A stretch of DNA of 64,000 bases from Cryobacterium zongtaii (GCF_002909375.1 NZ_PPXD01000007.1:372001-436000), one strand, 5' to 3'; shown: positions 34,214 to 42,224, counted from the stretch's first letter. Program-made: numbers and translations. The notes: a model not told the origin generated them from the letters alone.

Positions 34214-34510
34214 AGAGCTGTCCAACCCCGGACTTTCCTCCCCGCGACCGCACGACCCACGACCATCGCCCACGCCGCCGGCCCGGCCCGGCCGAGCAAC
34301 TCCGCCCGGTCGAGCGGTCCCAGCCTGGTCGCAGTGCGCGATGGCCTGTGGCGGGTCGTCGACCGGTCCGGCGCGGTACTGGGGCACATCGAGCGCGAGA
34401 CGCACGCCGACGGCGAGCGGTACCTCGCCCGGCGCCTGGTGATGCCCACCAGGCGCATCGAGCTCGGTGCCTTCTGGCGCATCGATGACGCGGCTGACTG
34501 CTTTCGCTGA
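34139..34510 (+). CDS. Small hypothetical protein with MSTAT repeats at its N-terminus
   Basis: Protein of about 123 residues of unknown role. The first 25 residues are five copies of a Met-Ser-Thr-x-x unit. A Pro/Ala/Ser-rich linker follows, and then a compact part from about 63 to the end (LVAVRDGLWRVVD, VLGHIERE, RYLARRLVMP, GAFWRIDDAADCF) that looks like a small beta-rich domain with a conserved look. Because every repeat begins with ATG, five in-frame starts exist. The first at 34139 has GGAG at the best distance. An upstream in-frame start at 34079 would add 20 residues. Confidence 0.7.
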   Translation: MSTGTMSTATMSTATMSTAAMSTAARAVQPRTFLPATARPTTIAHAAGPARPSNSARSSGPSLVAVRDGLWRVVDRSGAVLGHIERETHADGERYLARRLVMPTRRIELGAFWRIDDAADCFR

Positions 34511-34530
34511 CTCCGCCGTACCCACCCCGG

Positions 34531-34536
34531 TACGCT
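34531..34536 (+). promoter_or_regulatory. -10 element for the EI24-domain gene (leaderless type)
   Basis: TACGCT ends 6 bases before the ATG at 34543; no ribosome site is seen. Confidence 0.55.
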
Positions 34537-34542
34537 GAAACG

Positions 34543-35361
34543 ATGTTGCCCCAGCCCACTCCCGTCCCCCCAGTTCCGGCCCGGCAGGGGCTGGTTTCCG
34601 ACCTCCTGGCGGGGGTGGGGTACCTGGGTCGTGGTTTCGGCATGTGGATCACCTCCCCGAAGCTGATGCTGCTCGGCGCGCTGCCGGCGGTGGCGGTCGG
34701 TGCCGTGTACCTCGTCGGCATAGTGCTTCTGCTCGTCAACCTCACCTCGATCGTCACGTGGGCGACCCCGTTCGCCGACGGCTGGGCCGAGCCCGTCATC
34801 CTCACGACGCGGGTGGCTGCGGCGCTGGTCTTTGTGCTCGTGGCCGCCCTCTTCGTGGTCTACACGTTCACGGCCGTGACCCTGATCGTCGGCGACCCGT
34901 TCTACGAACGCATCTGGCGCGCCGTCGAGACCAACCTCGGCAACGCGCCCACCGCACCGGAGCGCGGCTTCTGGGGATCCTTGGGCCGTGCCATCGGCGA
35001 CGGCCTCCGGCTCCTGATCCCCGCCGTCGGTGTGGGCCTGCTCCTGCTGGCCTGCGGCTTCATTCCGTTGGTGGGGCCGATCATGGTGGCGGTGCTCGGC
35101 GCCCTGTTGGGCGGCTGGTTGCTGGCGGTCGAGCTCACCGGATTCGCCTTCGACGCTCGCGGGTTCACTGTGCGCGAACGTCGTCGCGCCCTGCGCACGC
35201 GACGCGGCATCGCGCTGGGCTTCGGAGCGGCGTCCTACCTGCTGTTCCTCGTGCCGTTCTTCGCAATCGTGGCCATGCCCTCCGCCGTGGCGGGTGCCGC
35301 AATGCTCAGTCGCGACGCCCTCGAGCGGTCGACCAGCGCGTCGGCCGGCCGGACGGCCTGA
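34543..35361 (+). CDS. EI24 domain-containing membrane protein (CysZ-like)
   Basis: Membrane protein of 272 residues. Four or five hydrophobic spans lie near 40-68, 85-115, 155-200 and 225-255. The EI24/CysZ pattern is visible in GFGMWITSPKLMLLGALPA, VGDPFYERIWRAVE and FIPLVGPIMVAVLGALLGGWLLAVELTGF. E. coli CysZ moves sulfate, but most actinobacterial EI24 proteins have no tested role. It starts 32 bases after the small repeat protein but has its own -10 element. Confidence 0.88.
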   Translation: MLPQPTPVPPVPARQGLVSDLLAGVGYLGRGFGMWITSPKLMLLGALPAVAVGAVYLVGIVLLLVNLTSIVTWATPFADGWAEPVILTTRVAAALVFVLVAALFVVYTFTAVTLIVGDPFYERIWRAVETNLGNAPTAPERGFWGSLGRAIGDGLRLLIPAVGVGLLLLACGFIPLVGPIMVAVLGALLGGWLLAVELTGFAFDARGFTVRERRRALRTRRGIALGFGAASYLLFLVPFFAIVAMPSAVAGAAMLSRDALERSTSASAGRTA

Positions 35362-35437
35362 CCGCGCCGGAGTCTCGGTTTGACACCGCGTATCGGCCAC
35401 GCCGCCACGGTTCCCTTCGATGCGCCGGCCCACGAGG

Positions 35438-35443
35438 TAGCGT
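35438..35443 (+). promoter_or_regulatory. -10 element for the gene at 35451 (leaderless type)
   Basis: TAGCGT ends 7 bases before the ATG at 35451. Confidence 0.5.
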
Positions 35444-35450
35444 TCCGCAC

Positions 35451-36191
35451 ATGCAGTGGTGGAATGATTTCGTAACCTGGCTCACAGCGACCAGGAACCA
35501 GCCCATGATTTTCAGCGCAATCGTGCTGATCGTCGCAATTATCGTGGCCAGCCTTCTAGCGGCCTGGATCGCACGCGGGGCCATCAAGCGCCTGCTCGCC
35601 CAGCACGATCGCGAGCTGCGGGCCGCGGCCATCGGATCGATCGTGGATGCCGCGACCGAGGCATCCGTGTGGAACTCGCTCACCCCGCAGGAGCAGGTGA
35701 TGAACGACCGTGCCGTGGGCATGGCCGACATCCAGATCCGGCTGCTGCCGATCAAGGGATCGAGCATCGCGGCGGACTGGGCAGCGCACCAGCTGGCCGA
35801 GCTCAAGCGCACCTCGGCCACGTTCGGCTATCAGCTCGAGCCGGCCCTCGTGGAGTTCCGCGACCGCCTCATCGACTGGCAGAACAAGCCGTCCCGGGCC
35901 CGCAAGATCTTCCAGGGCGACCTCGAGCGTTGGAAGTCGCAGAACACCTCCACCGAGAAGAGCCTCCTGGCCGAGCAGGATGCCTGGGTGGCCCAGCAGC
36001 ACCACGACCAGTTCGCGACCCCCGCCGCACCGGCACAGGCTCCGACCGCGCAGCCGCTCGGCTATGTCCCCGCCGCGGCTCCTCCCGGGGCCGTGTCGTC
36101 GCCGGCCGCGTCTCCGTCTACGGAGACCCAGCGCCTCCTGGACGACGTTCAGGCCCTCGAAGTGCGTCCAGCGCCGCTGCCGCACCCCTAG
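35451..36191 (+). CDS. Hypothetical single-span membrane protein
   Basis: Protein of 246 residues I do not recognise. One hydrophobic span lies near 19-43 (IFSAIVLIVAIIVASLLAAWIA), followed by a charged helical region of about 130 residues (HDRELRAAAIG, QLAELKRTS, NKPSRARKIFQGDLERWKSQ) that may form a coiled coil in the cytoplasm. The last 60 residues are Ala/Pro-rich. The start is set by ATG at 35451 with a -10 element 7 bases before. The codon use fits a real gene. A strong terminator follows. Confidence 0.78.
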   Translation: MQWWNDFVTWLTATRNQPMIFSAIVLIVAIIVASLLAAWIARGAIKRLLAQHDRELRAAAIGSIVDAATEASVWNSLTPQEQVMNDRAVGMADIQIRLLPIKGSSIAADWAAHQLAELKRTSATFGYQLEPALVEFRDRLIDWQNKPSRARKIFQGDLERWKSQNTSTEKSLLAEQDAWVAQQHHDQFATPAAPAQAPTAQPLGYVPAAAPPGAVSSPAASPSTETQRLLDDVQALEVRPAPLPHP

Positions 36192-36205
36192 CTCCCGCCA
36201 TCCAG

Positions 36206-36241
36206 AAAAACGCCGGTCCGCTCACGCGGACCGGCGTTTTT
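36206..36241. terminator. Bidirectional rho-independent terminator
   Basis: A perfect 15-bp stem (36206-36220 with 36227-36241) begins with AAAAA and ends with TTTTT, so it can act on both strands, between the gene at 35451 and nadE. Confidence 0.93.
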
Positions 36242-36291
36242 CGCTGCCAGGCTGCGGCTCACAGAGCGGCAGACCGGTGGGCCGGATCGGA

Positions 36292-37113
36292 CTACTTCCA
36301 CCAGTCGTCGAACAGGGATGCCGGCACCTGGCGCTTGTGCTCGGTGCGCAGGTAGCGCCGCTCAATGGCCTCGGCGACGTGGTCCTCTACCGGCTTGCCC
36401 TCGAGGAAGTCGTCGATGTGCTCGTACTGCATTCCCAGGTTCGCCTCGTCGGTCTGTCCGGGGTTGTCGTCGAGCAGGTCAGCGGTCGGGGCCTTCAGGT
36501 AGAGCTGCTCCGGGGCGCCGAGCGCCATCAGCAACTGCCGGCCCTGGCGCTTGGTCAGACCGGTCAGCGGCAGCAGATCGGCGCCGCCGTCACCGAACTT
36601 GGTGAAGAACCCGGTGACCGCCTCCGCCGCATGGTCGGTGCCGACCACGAGCAGGCCCTGGGCGCCGGCGAGAGCGTACTGCGCGATCATCCGGGCGCGC
36701 GCCTTGACGTTGCCCTTGTCGAAGTCCGGCATCGGGGTACCGGTGCTGACGGCGAATTCGGCTTCGAAGCCGTCCACCGCACGCTGGATGTTGAACGTGA
36801 GGTTCGAGTCCGGATTAATGAACTCCAGGGCGAGTTGGGCGTCGTCCTCGTCGCGCTGCACCGCGTACGGCAGGCGCACCGGCACGAACCGGAGGGCATG
36901 TCCCTCGACGGTGAGTTCTTCGATCGCCAGCTGGCACAGGCGCCCGGCCAGGGACGAGTCCTGTCCCCCGCTGATCCCGAGGATCAGCCCCTTCGCCCCG
37001 CTGGCAAGCAGGTAGTCCTTGAGGAAGTCGATGCGCCGCCGAATCTCGGCGGCCGGGTCGATGACCGGGTTCACGTGCAGTTCCTTGATGATTCGCACCT
37101 GTTGTTCTCGCAT
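36292..37113 (-). CDS. nadE: Ammonia-dependent NAD+ synthetase
   Basis: Last step of NAD biosynthesis: amidates deamido-NAD with ammonia and ATP; 273 residues. The ATP pyrophosphatase loop is [10 protein letters not shown] near 47, with [39 protein letters not shown] and [10 protein letters not shown] following, all standard for NadE. There is no glutaminase domain, so free ammonia is the nitrogen source. Start ATG at 37113 is 6 bases after TAGATT. It diverges from the YeeE gene. Confidence 0.96.
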   Translation of the reverse strand: MREQQVRIIKELHVNPVIDPAAEIRRRIDFLKDYLLASGAKGLILGISGGQDSSLAGRLCQLAIEELTVEGHALRFVPVRLPYAVQRDEDDAQLALEFINPDSNLTFNIQRAVDGFEAEFAVSTGTPMPDFDKGNVKARARMIAQYALAGAQGLLVVGTDHAAEAVTGFFTKFGDGGADLLPLTGLTKRQGRQLLMALGAPEQLYLKAPTADLLDDNPGQTDEANLGMQYEHIDDFLEGKPVEDHVAEAIERRYLRTEHKRQVPASLFDDWWK

Positions 37114-37119
37114 CTGACG

Positions 37120-37125
37120 AATCTA
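37120..37125 (-). promoter_or_regulatory. -10 element for nadE (leaderless type)
   Basis: TAGATT on the minus strand ends 6 bases before the ATG at 37113. Confidence 0.6.
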
Positions 37126-37216
37126 TCAAGTCGCGGCGGGCGGATGTCTGAAGGACGCCTGCACATCCGCCCGGTCACACGGCGACTCATTGGACCGAGC
37201 CGCTCGGCCGAACTCG

Positions 37217-37253
37217 TAGCGTCGTAGGTGCTTCCGACATCGCGTCGGAGGTG
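37217..37253 (+). promoter_or_regulatory. YeeE leader: -10 element, short hairpin and strong ribosome site
   Basis: TAGCGT at 37217-37222 could be the -10. A 6-bp hairpin (37233-37238 with 37244-37249) runs into GGAGGTGA at 37246-37253. That ribosome site is placed for an out-of-frame ATG at 37260, not for the YeeE ATG at 37273. Confidence 0.4.
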
Positions 37254-37272
37254 AAACGAATGGGGAAGCTGC

Positions 37273-38361
37273 ATGCTGGTCACCGGATTGCTCGTGGGGA
37301 TAGTCCTCGGATTTGTCATGCAGCGCGGGCGGTTCTGTGTCACGGGGGCGTTCCGGGACCTGTGGGTCACGGGCAACACGAGATGGCTCACCGCGTTCCT
37401 CATCGTCATCGCCGTGCAGAGCGTGGGGGTTTTCACCCTCGACGCCCTGGGCGTCATCTCGCTGTCTTCCAGCCCGTTCCCATGGCTCTCCACCATCGGC
37501 GGAGCCTTCATCTTCGGGTTTGCCATCGTTATGGCCGGCGGTTGCGCGACGGGAACGTACTACCGCGCCGGTGAGGGCCTGGTGGGCAGCTGGCTGGCAC
37601 TGATCTTCTACGCTCTGTTCTCCGCCGTGTCCAAGACCGGTGCGCTCGCCCCCGCCGTTACGGCCGCCCGCGGCGTCACCGTCGAGGCGTCCACGGTGCA
37701 CGGCCTCCTCGGCGTGTCACCATGGCTCCTCGTGGCGGTTCTCGCCGTGGCCGTGGCCGCACTGGCCCGCCACCACCTGCGTCGCCGTCCGGCAGCACCG
37801 ATGGCCACCCTGCCCGCTCGCAGGACGGGCATCGCCCACCTACTCTTCGAGAAGCAGTGGGGCGCCTTCAGCACCGCCCTGGTCATCGGAGTCCTCGCCA
37901 TTGTGGCGTGGCCGCTCAGCTGGGCAACCGGCCGCGAGGCGGGCCTGGGCATAACAGGCCCCTCGTCGAACATCGTCAACTACCTCGTCGCCGGCGACGC
38001 CGAAGTGATCGACTGGGGCGTCTACCTCGTCATCGGCATCCTGCTGGGCTCCTTCATCGCCGCGAAGGCCAGCGGCGAATTCCGGGTGCGGATTCCCGAT
38101 GCGCTCACCACTGTGCGCAGCATCGGCGGCGGTGCGCTGATGGGCATCGGCGCCAGCCTGGCCGGCGGCTGCACCATCGGCAACGCGATGGTCAACACCG
38201 CCACCTTCCAGCTGCAGGGCTGGGTGGCGTTCGGGTTCATGATCGTGGGAGTGGGCGCTGCGACCCGGCTGTTCATCACGGGACCGTCCAAGGCCCGGCT
38301 GGCGGCCGCCGGCCAGGCATCCGCGCCCGCCGCGCCCGCACCTGCATCGGTGCGCTCGTGA
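37273..38361 (+). CDS. YeeE/YedE family thiosulfate transporter (TsuA-like)
   Basis: Polytopic membrane protein of 362 residues, made of two similar halves. The conserved cysteines of the family are in QRGRFC near 17-22, MAGGCATGTYYRAGEG near 88 and LAGGCTIGN near 300; in structurally known YeeE these hand thiosulfate through the membrane. A TusA-like protein follows 64 bases later, the usual partner. The frame has a TGA at 37252, so ATG 37273 is the first usable start although its ribosome site is weak. The role is uptake of thiosulfate as a sulfur source. Confidence 0.93.
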   Translation: MLVTGLLVGIVLGFVMQRGRFCVTGAFRDLWVTGNTRWLTAFLIVIAVQSVGVFTLDALGVISLSSSPFPWLSTIGGAFIFGFAIVMAGGCATGTYYRAGEGLVGSWLALIFYALFSAVSKTGALAPAVTAARGVTVEASTVHGLLGVSPWLLVAVLAVAVAALARHHLRRRPAAPMATLPARRTGIAHLLFEKQWGAFSTALVIGVLAIVAWPLSWATGREAGLGITGPSSNIVNYLVAGDAEVIDWGVYLVIGILLGSFIAAKASGEFRVRIPDALTTVRSIGGGALMGIGASLAGGCTIGNAMVNTATFQLQGWVAFGFMIVGVGAATRLFITGPSKARLAAAGQASAPAAPAPASVRS

Positions 38362-38424
38362 CGGTCCGGTGATCGCTCCACTTCCTAGCAGCACCCCGTT
38401 CCGATCAGCAAGGAGACAACCCTC

Positions 38425-38652
38425 ATGGCTCAGCACGTTCTCGAAACCGACGGCCAGGTCTGCCCGTTCCCCCTCGTGGAGGCCAAGGAAGCCATCGCCC
38501 TGCTGGCGATCGGCGACGAGCTGGTGATCAACTTCGACTGCACCCAGGCGACGGATGCACTGCCGCGGTGGGCGGCGGAGGCCGGCTACCCCGTGACGAA
38601 CTTCGACAGGGTCGGCAGCGCGGCTTGGACAATCACGGTGCAGAAGTCCTGA
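38425..38652 (+). CDS. TusA-like sulfurtransferase (YeeD-like)
   Basis: Small sulfur carrier of 75 residues. The CPxP active-site motif is DGQVCPFPLVEAKEAI near 13, and the rest follows the TusA fold (LAIGDELVINFDCTQATDALPRWA). The single active Cys would take sulfur from thiosulfate brought in by the neighbouring YeeE. AAGGAGA lies eight bases before the ATG. The pair is followed by a strong terminator, so the two form a closed unit. Confidence 0.93.
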   Translation: MAQHVLETDGQVCPFPLVEAKEAIALLAIGDELVINFDCTQATDALPRWAAEAGYPVTNFDRVGSAAWTITVQKS

Positions 38653-38675
38653 GTCCCGCCGCCCAGAAAAAAACC

Positions 38676-38702
38676 AACCCCGCCGGCAGGACCGGCGGGG
38701 TT
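38676..38702 (+). terminator. Terminator after the YeeE-TusA unit
   Basis: A perfect 11-bp stem (38676-38686 with 38692-38702) with a 5-base loop and a run of A residues on its 5' side. It separates the unit from the tRNA-Arg gene on the other strand. Confidence 0.85.
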
Positions 38703-38708
38703 GTGCTG

Positions 38709-38781
38709 TGCCCCCGGCAGGATTCGAACCTGCGACAAAGAGATTAGAAGGCTCCTGCTCTATCCCCTGAGCTACGGGGGC
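38709..38781 (-). tRNA. tRNA-Arg (anticodon TCT)
   Basis: Cloverleaf on the minus strand with acceptor stem GCCCCCG/CGGGGGC, anticodon loop CTTCTAA and T-arm GGTTCGAATCC. The anticodon stem has weak pairs next to the loop. The 3' CCA is not encoded, unlike the other three tRNAs here. Confidence 0.95.
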
Positions 38782-38835
38782 GCATAGCGCTTCAACGATA
38801 CCGCAGTCCGGACCGCTGCCCCCGCGGCGGCGCGT

Positions 38836-39096
38836 TCAGAGTGCCTTGGCCGTTGCGACGAGCACCTGAGCGAGGGTCGGAACGCCCGTGGCGCGGAACA
38901 CCTCGTCGCCGGCGGCGTTCTGCACGATGATCGTGGGGGTGTTGCGGATTCCGGCGGTTTCGGCCTCGGCATTGTCGTGCGCCACATCGAGCTCGCGCAC
39001 CGTGGCGGCCGGCACCAGCCGTTCGACCTCGGCCAGAACGGCGCGGGTCTGCAGGCACGGCTCACAGAATGCCGAGGAGAAGAAAATGAGTTCCAT
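38836..39096 (-). CDS. Thioredoxin-like protein
   Basis: Small thioredoxin-fold protein of 86 residues. The dithiol site is CEPC in FFSSAFCEPCLQTR, close to the N-terminus, and the cis-Pro loop is RNTPTIIVQN. It would reduce or oxidise disulfides in the cytoplasm; no export signal is present. Its ATG has AGGAGC upstream. The downstream gene on the same strand direction (39105-39323, transcribed first) ends 8 bases before, so the two are co-transcribed. Confidence 0.9.
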   Translation of the reverse strand: MELIFFSSAFCEPCLQTRAVLAEVERLVPAATVRELDVAHDNAEAETAGIRNTPTIIVQNAAGDEVFRATGVPTLAQVLVATAKAL

Positions 39097-39104
39097 GACG
39101 GCTC

Positions 39105-39323
39105 CTAACCGTTGACCAAGGCGAGAACGGCCACAACCGCGGAAACCGCGGCCAGCAGCAGCGACACCCCGACCAGCACCGCGTGCACGATCAGGAACGA
39201 CGTCGGCTTGCCGGACTCATCCCGCGCCCTGCCGTCCTGACTGACCCTCTTGTAGAAGCGCGGCCAGACCACGACGTTCCAGACGGCGTTGAGCAGAAGC
39301 AGGATGGCGAGTGTTGTAAGCAT
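39105..39323 (-). CDS. Small membrane protein (SCO4848-like family)
   Basis: Two-span membrane protein of about 72 residues: MLTTLAILLLLNAVWNVVVWPRF, a short charged loop (YKRVSQDGRARDESGKP) and a second span SFLIVHAVLVGVSLLLAAVSAVV. It resembles the actinobacterial family named after Streptomyces SCO4848, of unknown role. Start 39323 is preferred to 39329 because a TAGACT element ends 7 bases before it and only one base before 39329. It leads a unit with the thioredoxin-like gene. Confidence 0.82.
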   Translation of the reverse strand: MLTTLAILLLLNAVWNVVVWPRFYKRVSQDGRARDESGKPTSFLIVHAVLVGVSLLLAAVSAVVAVLALVNG

Positions 39324-39330
39324 CGTCATC

Positions 39331-39336
39331 AGTCTA
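39331..39336 (-). promoter_or_regulatory. -10 element for the SCO4848-like gene (leaderless type)
   Basis: TAGACT on the minus strand ends 7 bases before the ATG at 39323. Confidence 0.6.
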
Positions 39337-39385
39337 CGAGCGCCGGGCCGCGAGCCGATCAGGGAGCCGCGTCGGGGCCCACCGC

Positions 39386-39391
39386 TAGACT
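39386..39391 (+). promoter_or_regulatory. -10 element for orn (leaderless type)
   Basis: TAGACT ends 6 bases before the ATG at 39398. Confidence 0.65.
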
Positions 39392-39397
39392 CGCCCC

Positions 39398-40018
39398 ATG
39401 ACAAACAGCAGTGACCGGTTGGTATGGATCGATTGTGAAATGACCGGGCTCGACATCAACAATGACGAATTGGTGGAGATTGCGGTGGTCGTCACCGACT
39501 TCGACCTCAACATTCTCGACCCCGGCCTCGACATCGTGATCAAGCCCGACGCCTCCGCCCTGGCGAACATGGGCGACTTCGTGCGCAACATGCACACCTC
39601 TTCCGGCCTGATCGAGGAGATCCCCAACGGCGTGAGTGTGGCCGAGGCCGAGTACCAGGTGCTCGAGTACGTCCTGCGTTTCGTCCCCGAAGACCAGCGC
39701 GCGCCCCTGGCCGGAAACTCGATCGGCACCGACCGGGCGTTCCTGGCCCGGTACATGCCGCGCCTGGACAAGCAGCTGCACTACCGCAACGTCGATGTGT
39801 CCTCGATCAAGGAACTCGCCCACCGCTGGTTCCCGCGGGCTTACTTCAACGCACCCGCCAAGGACGGCGGCCACCGAGCCCTCGCCGACATCCTCGAGTC
39901 CATCCGTGAGCTCGCCTACTACCGCAAGAGCGTGTTCGTGGCCGACCCCGGACCCACGAGTGCGGAAGCAAAATCGCACGCAACGGCCGTTGTGAACATC
40001 TTCACCCAAAACGTGTAA
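39398..40018 (+). CDS. orn: Oligoribonuclease
   Basis: DEDDh exonuclease that turns RNA di- to penta-nucleotides and linear pGpG into mononucleotides; 206 residues. Motifs are [29 protein letters not shown] and [10 protein letters not shown], with [18 protein letters not shown] between, all typical of Orn. The protein is about 20 residues longer than E. coli Orn at its C-terminus. It is probably read from a leaderless mRNA. The tRNA-His gene follows on the same strand. Confidence 0.97.
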   Translation: MTNSSDRLVWIDCEMTGLDINNDELVEIAVVVTDFDLNILDPGLDIVIKPDASALANMGDFVRNMHTSSGLIEEIPNGVSVAEAEYQVLEYVLRFVPEDQRAPLAGNSIGTDRAFLARYMPRLDKQLHYRNVDVSSIKELAHRWFPRAYFNAPAKDGGHRALADILESIRELAYYRKSVFVADPGPTSAEAKSHATAVVNIFTQNV

Positions 40019-40064
40019 TAGAATTCTTGAGTTGCCTTCGCTTGAGAAAGTGGAGCGGCACTTG

Positions 40065-40140
40065 GTGGGTATAGCTCAGCTGGTAGAGCGCCTGGTTGTG
40101 GTCCAGGAGGTCGCGGGTTCAAGCCCCGTTACTCACCCCA
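40065..40140 (+). tRNA. tRNA-His (anticodon GTG)
   Basis: Cloverleaf with acceptor stem GTGGGTA/TACTCAC, anticodon loop TTGTGGT in a CCTGG/CCAGG stem, T-arm GGTTCAAGCCC and encoded CCA. A G at 40064 opposite C at 40137 gives the extra G-1 pair that histidyl-tRNA needs. Confidence 0.96.
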
Positions 40141-40150
40141 ATGAAACAAG

Positions 40151-40180
40151 AAGTCCCGGCCCAACAGGCCGGGACTTTTT
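40151..40180 (+). terminator. Rho-independent terminator after tRNA-His
   Basis: A perfect 11-bp stem (40151-40161 with 40167-40177) with a 5-base loop ends in a run of five T. Confidence 0.93.
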
Positions 40181-40207
40181 GCGTGCACCTCATGGCATGC
40201 TGAGTGG

Positions 40208-40558
40208 ATGCTCACGCTCAGCCACGACGACTTCGAACGTCTCGTCATCGATCAGCTCGACCTGCTCCCCGACGACATGGTCGACGGCCTCGAGAACGTG
40301 ATCTTCGTCGTCGAGGACCGTCCAGAGGATGGCACCCTGGACACCCTGGGCCTCTACGACGGCGTCGCCCTCACCGAACGCGGCCAGTACGGTTTCGGTG
40401 AGATGCCCGACCGCATCATTCTGTTCCGCGAACCGCTGCTGGCCATCGTCGAGGATCTGGACGAGCTGCGCGACGAGGTTCACGTGACCCTCGTTCACGA
40501 GATCGCGCACTTCTACGGCATCGACGACGACAGGCTGCACGAGCTGGGTTGGGCGTGA
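40208..40558 (+). CDS. Zincin-like metallopeptidase family protein
   Basis: Minigluzincin-type protein of 116 residues. The zinc motif is VTLVHEIAHFYGIDDDRLHELGW near the C-terminus: HEIAH with a third ligand probably the Glu of HELGW. The upstream FRLVIDQLDLLPDDMVDGLENV-like helix and IILFREPLL strand fit the family (formerly DUF1025). Many members are single small domains of unknown substrate. The start at 40208 follows closely after the terminator of tRNA-His. Confidence 0.9.
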   Translation: MLTLSHDDFERLVIDQLDLLPDDMVDGLENVIFVVEDRPEDGTLDTLGLYDGVALTERGQYGFGEMPDRIILFREPLLAIVEDLDELRDEVHVTLVHEIAHFYGIDDDRLHELGWA

Positions 40559-40581
40559 GCCGCAGCCTGAGCGCGGTCGGC

Positions 40582-40587
40582 TACCCT
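40582..40587 (+). promoter_or_regulatory. -10 element for the carboxypeptidase-like gene (leaderless type)
   Basis: TACCCT ends 5 bases before the ATG at 40593. Confidence 0.5.
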
Positions 40588-40592
40588 GAACC

Positions 40593-41915
40593 ATGAGTAG
40601 ATTTCGACCTGGCCGTGTCCTCGGTATCTCGGTGGGAACTCTCGTGATCTTGATGATCGGGGTGTATGGGCCGGCCACATTGCTCGGCCCGCTGCCCAGC
40701 GCCACGGTCACCGTCACCGCGCCGAACAGTGCCGTGCCGGCGTCCACCCCGGTGCTGCCCGCCGCCGGCTCCAGTGGGCTGCTCGCCGTCACCGCGGTGG
40801 ACGACACCGCTACGGACGACACCGCAACGAACGACACCGCGACCGGCGGCGACCCCGTCGAGCCCGCACCCGCGACGCTCGGCGTGGACACCATTGCCAT
40901 CGGCGGCGGCAGCGACCCGGTGCCGATGGCATCCGCCGCCAAGATCATCACGGCCCTCGTCGTGCTGGACGCCAAGCCCCTCGCGGCCGGCGAACCCGGA
41001 CCGGCCTACTCCTTGGTCACCGCCGACTACCAGGATTACCTCGACTACACGGCCCAGGATGCCCGCACCGTCATCGTGTTTCCCGGCGAGAGCTGGACCG
41101 AGCGCGAGATGCTGCAGGCCATGATCCTCGGCTCCAGCAATAACCACGCCGACACCCTGGCCCGCTGGGCGTTCGGCTCCGTCGACGCCTACCTCATCGC
41201 CGCCAACGCCTGGCTGGCCGCCAACGGCATGCCGAACACCACGGTGGTCGACGCCAACGGCCTCCTCGACGGCAGCGCCGGGACCGGCACCGACTTGGCG
41301 CGCGTCGCGGGCCTGGCCGCGACGAACCCCGTGGTCGCGGACATCATCGCGCAGCCGGCATCCGCTCTGGTCGGCCAGCGCGGCGTCAGGAACACCACGG
41401 AGTATCTGCCCGAAGAGGGCATCACCGGTATCTCGCGCAGCTACACCGACTCCGGCGGGGTCTGCTTCCTGTTCACCGGCACCGTCGTCGCCGGTGAGAA
41501 GGCCTTCACCTTCGCGGGTGCCTTCCTGGGCGAACCGGACTACGACACCCTCACGGCCGACCTGACGGCCCTGATGGCCTCGGCGCGGGCCGGGGTCACG
41601 GAGCTTCCGGTCCTGGCGGAGGGTGACGGATACGCGACCCTCACGACGGCGTGGGGCGATTCGGCCGATGCCGTCGTCGCCACCCCCAAGACCCGCTTCG
41701 GCTGGCAGGCCGCCGCCGGCACCGACCCTGTCGTGACGCTCGACGACGTCACGACGGGGCGTGCGGGAGCCAAGATCGGCCGGGTCACGGTGGATGCGTT
41801 CGGTGAGAGCGTCTCGTCGACGTTGGAGCTCGACAGCAGTCTGACCGACCCGGGTCCGGGCTGGCGCCTGCTGCACCCGGTCCCCGTGGTCAGCGCCCTC
41901 GTCGCCAGCTGGTAG
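40593..41915 (+). CDS. D-alanyl-D-alanine carboxypeptidase-like protein (PBP5 type, altered third motif)
   Basis: Membrane-anchored, extracellular penicillin-binding-fold protein of 440 residues, expected to trim peptidoglycan stem peptides. A membrane span is at about 11-32, then a Thr/Asp-rich linker with a DTAT repeat. The Ser-x-x-Lys motif is SAAK at about 114-117 and Ser-x-Asn is in GSSNNHAD near 181. The expected Lys-Thr-Gly motif is not clear: at the matching place the sequence reads SYTDSGG. The C-terminal 120 residues form an extra beta-type domain. It may therefore be a weak or non-classical enzyme. Confidence 0.85.
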   Translation: MSRFRPGRVLGISVGTLVILMIGVYGPATLLGPLPSATVTVTAPNSAVPASTPVLPAAGSSGLLAVTAVDDTATDDTATNDTATGGDPVEPAPATLGVDTIAIGGGSDPVPMASAAKIITALVVLDAKPLAAGEPGPAYSLVTADYQDYLDYTAQDARTVIVFPGESWTEREMLQAMILGSSNNHADTLARWAFGSVDAYLIAANAWLAANGMPNTTVVDANGLLDGSAGTGTDLARVAGLAATNPVVADIIAQPASALVGQRGVRNTTEYLPEEGITGISRSYTDSGGVCFLFTGTVVAGEKAFTFAGAFLGEPDYDTLTADLTALMASARAGVTELPVLAEGDGYATLTTAWGDSADAVVATPKTRFGWQAAAGTDPVVTLDDVTTGRAGAKIGRVTVDAFGESVSSTLELDSSLTDPGPGWRLLHPVPVVSALVASW

Positions 41916-41942
41916 TCAGCGGGTGGGCGTCAGCGGGTGGGC
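41915..41942. repeat. 14-bp direct repeat, two copies, between convergent genes
   Basis: GTCAGCGGGTGGGC occurs at 41915-41928 and again at 41929-41942, directly after the carboxypeptidase stop. Confidence 0.85.
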
Positions 41943-41951
41943 GTAACCGGT

Positions 41952-42212
41952 TCAGACCGGAGCGTCGTCAGATTCGACGGGATCGCTGTCCGACGAGTCG
42001 AAGGCGTAGCGCACGTGCAGCTTGCCCTGCACCTCTCGACTGTCGACCTCGTCGTACCAGAACAGCGATTCCATGCTGTCGACGGCGGCGACCATGCTGA
42101 TCCGGGCGTCGTGCTTGCCGTGCAGGAGCACGCGGCTGTCGGTCTGGCCCTCGAGGGGACCGTCCACGAATTCCACGGTGTACTCGGTGTTCTCACTCTG
42201 CGGGGTAGTCAT
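41952..42212 (-). CDS. Hypothetical small acidic protein
   Basis: Soluble protein of 86 residues I do not recognise. It is acidic at both ends and has a beta-rich middle (YTVEFVDGPLEGQTDSRVLL, SMESLFWYDEV, GKLHVRYAFDS). The end is a run of Ser/Asp. A -10 element ends 6 bases before its ATG, which supports it as a real, leaderless gene. It stands alone between convergent and codirectional neighbours. Confidence 0.72.
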   Translation of the reverse strand: MTTPQSENTEYTVEFVDGPLEGQTDSRVLLHGKHDARISMVAAVDSMESLFWYDEVDSREVQGKLHVRYAFDSSDSDPVESDDAPV

Positions 42213-42218
42213 GACCCC

Positions 42219-42224
42219 AACTTA
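42219..42224 (-). promoter_or_regulatory. -10 element for the gene at 41952 (leaderless type)
   Basis: TAAGTT on the minus strand ends 6 bases before the ATG at 42212. Confidence 0.5.

Noticed and set aside
32357..35433. Very long open frames antisense to ssb, the aldo/keto reductase and the EI24 gene
   Set aside because: They are Arg/Gly/Ala/His-rich translations with no domain, typical of frames opposite high-GC genes.
41915..41942. 14-bp direct repeat as the start of a CRISPR or integration site
   Set aside because: Only two adjacent copies without spacers or an integrase; a simple tandem duplication explains it.
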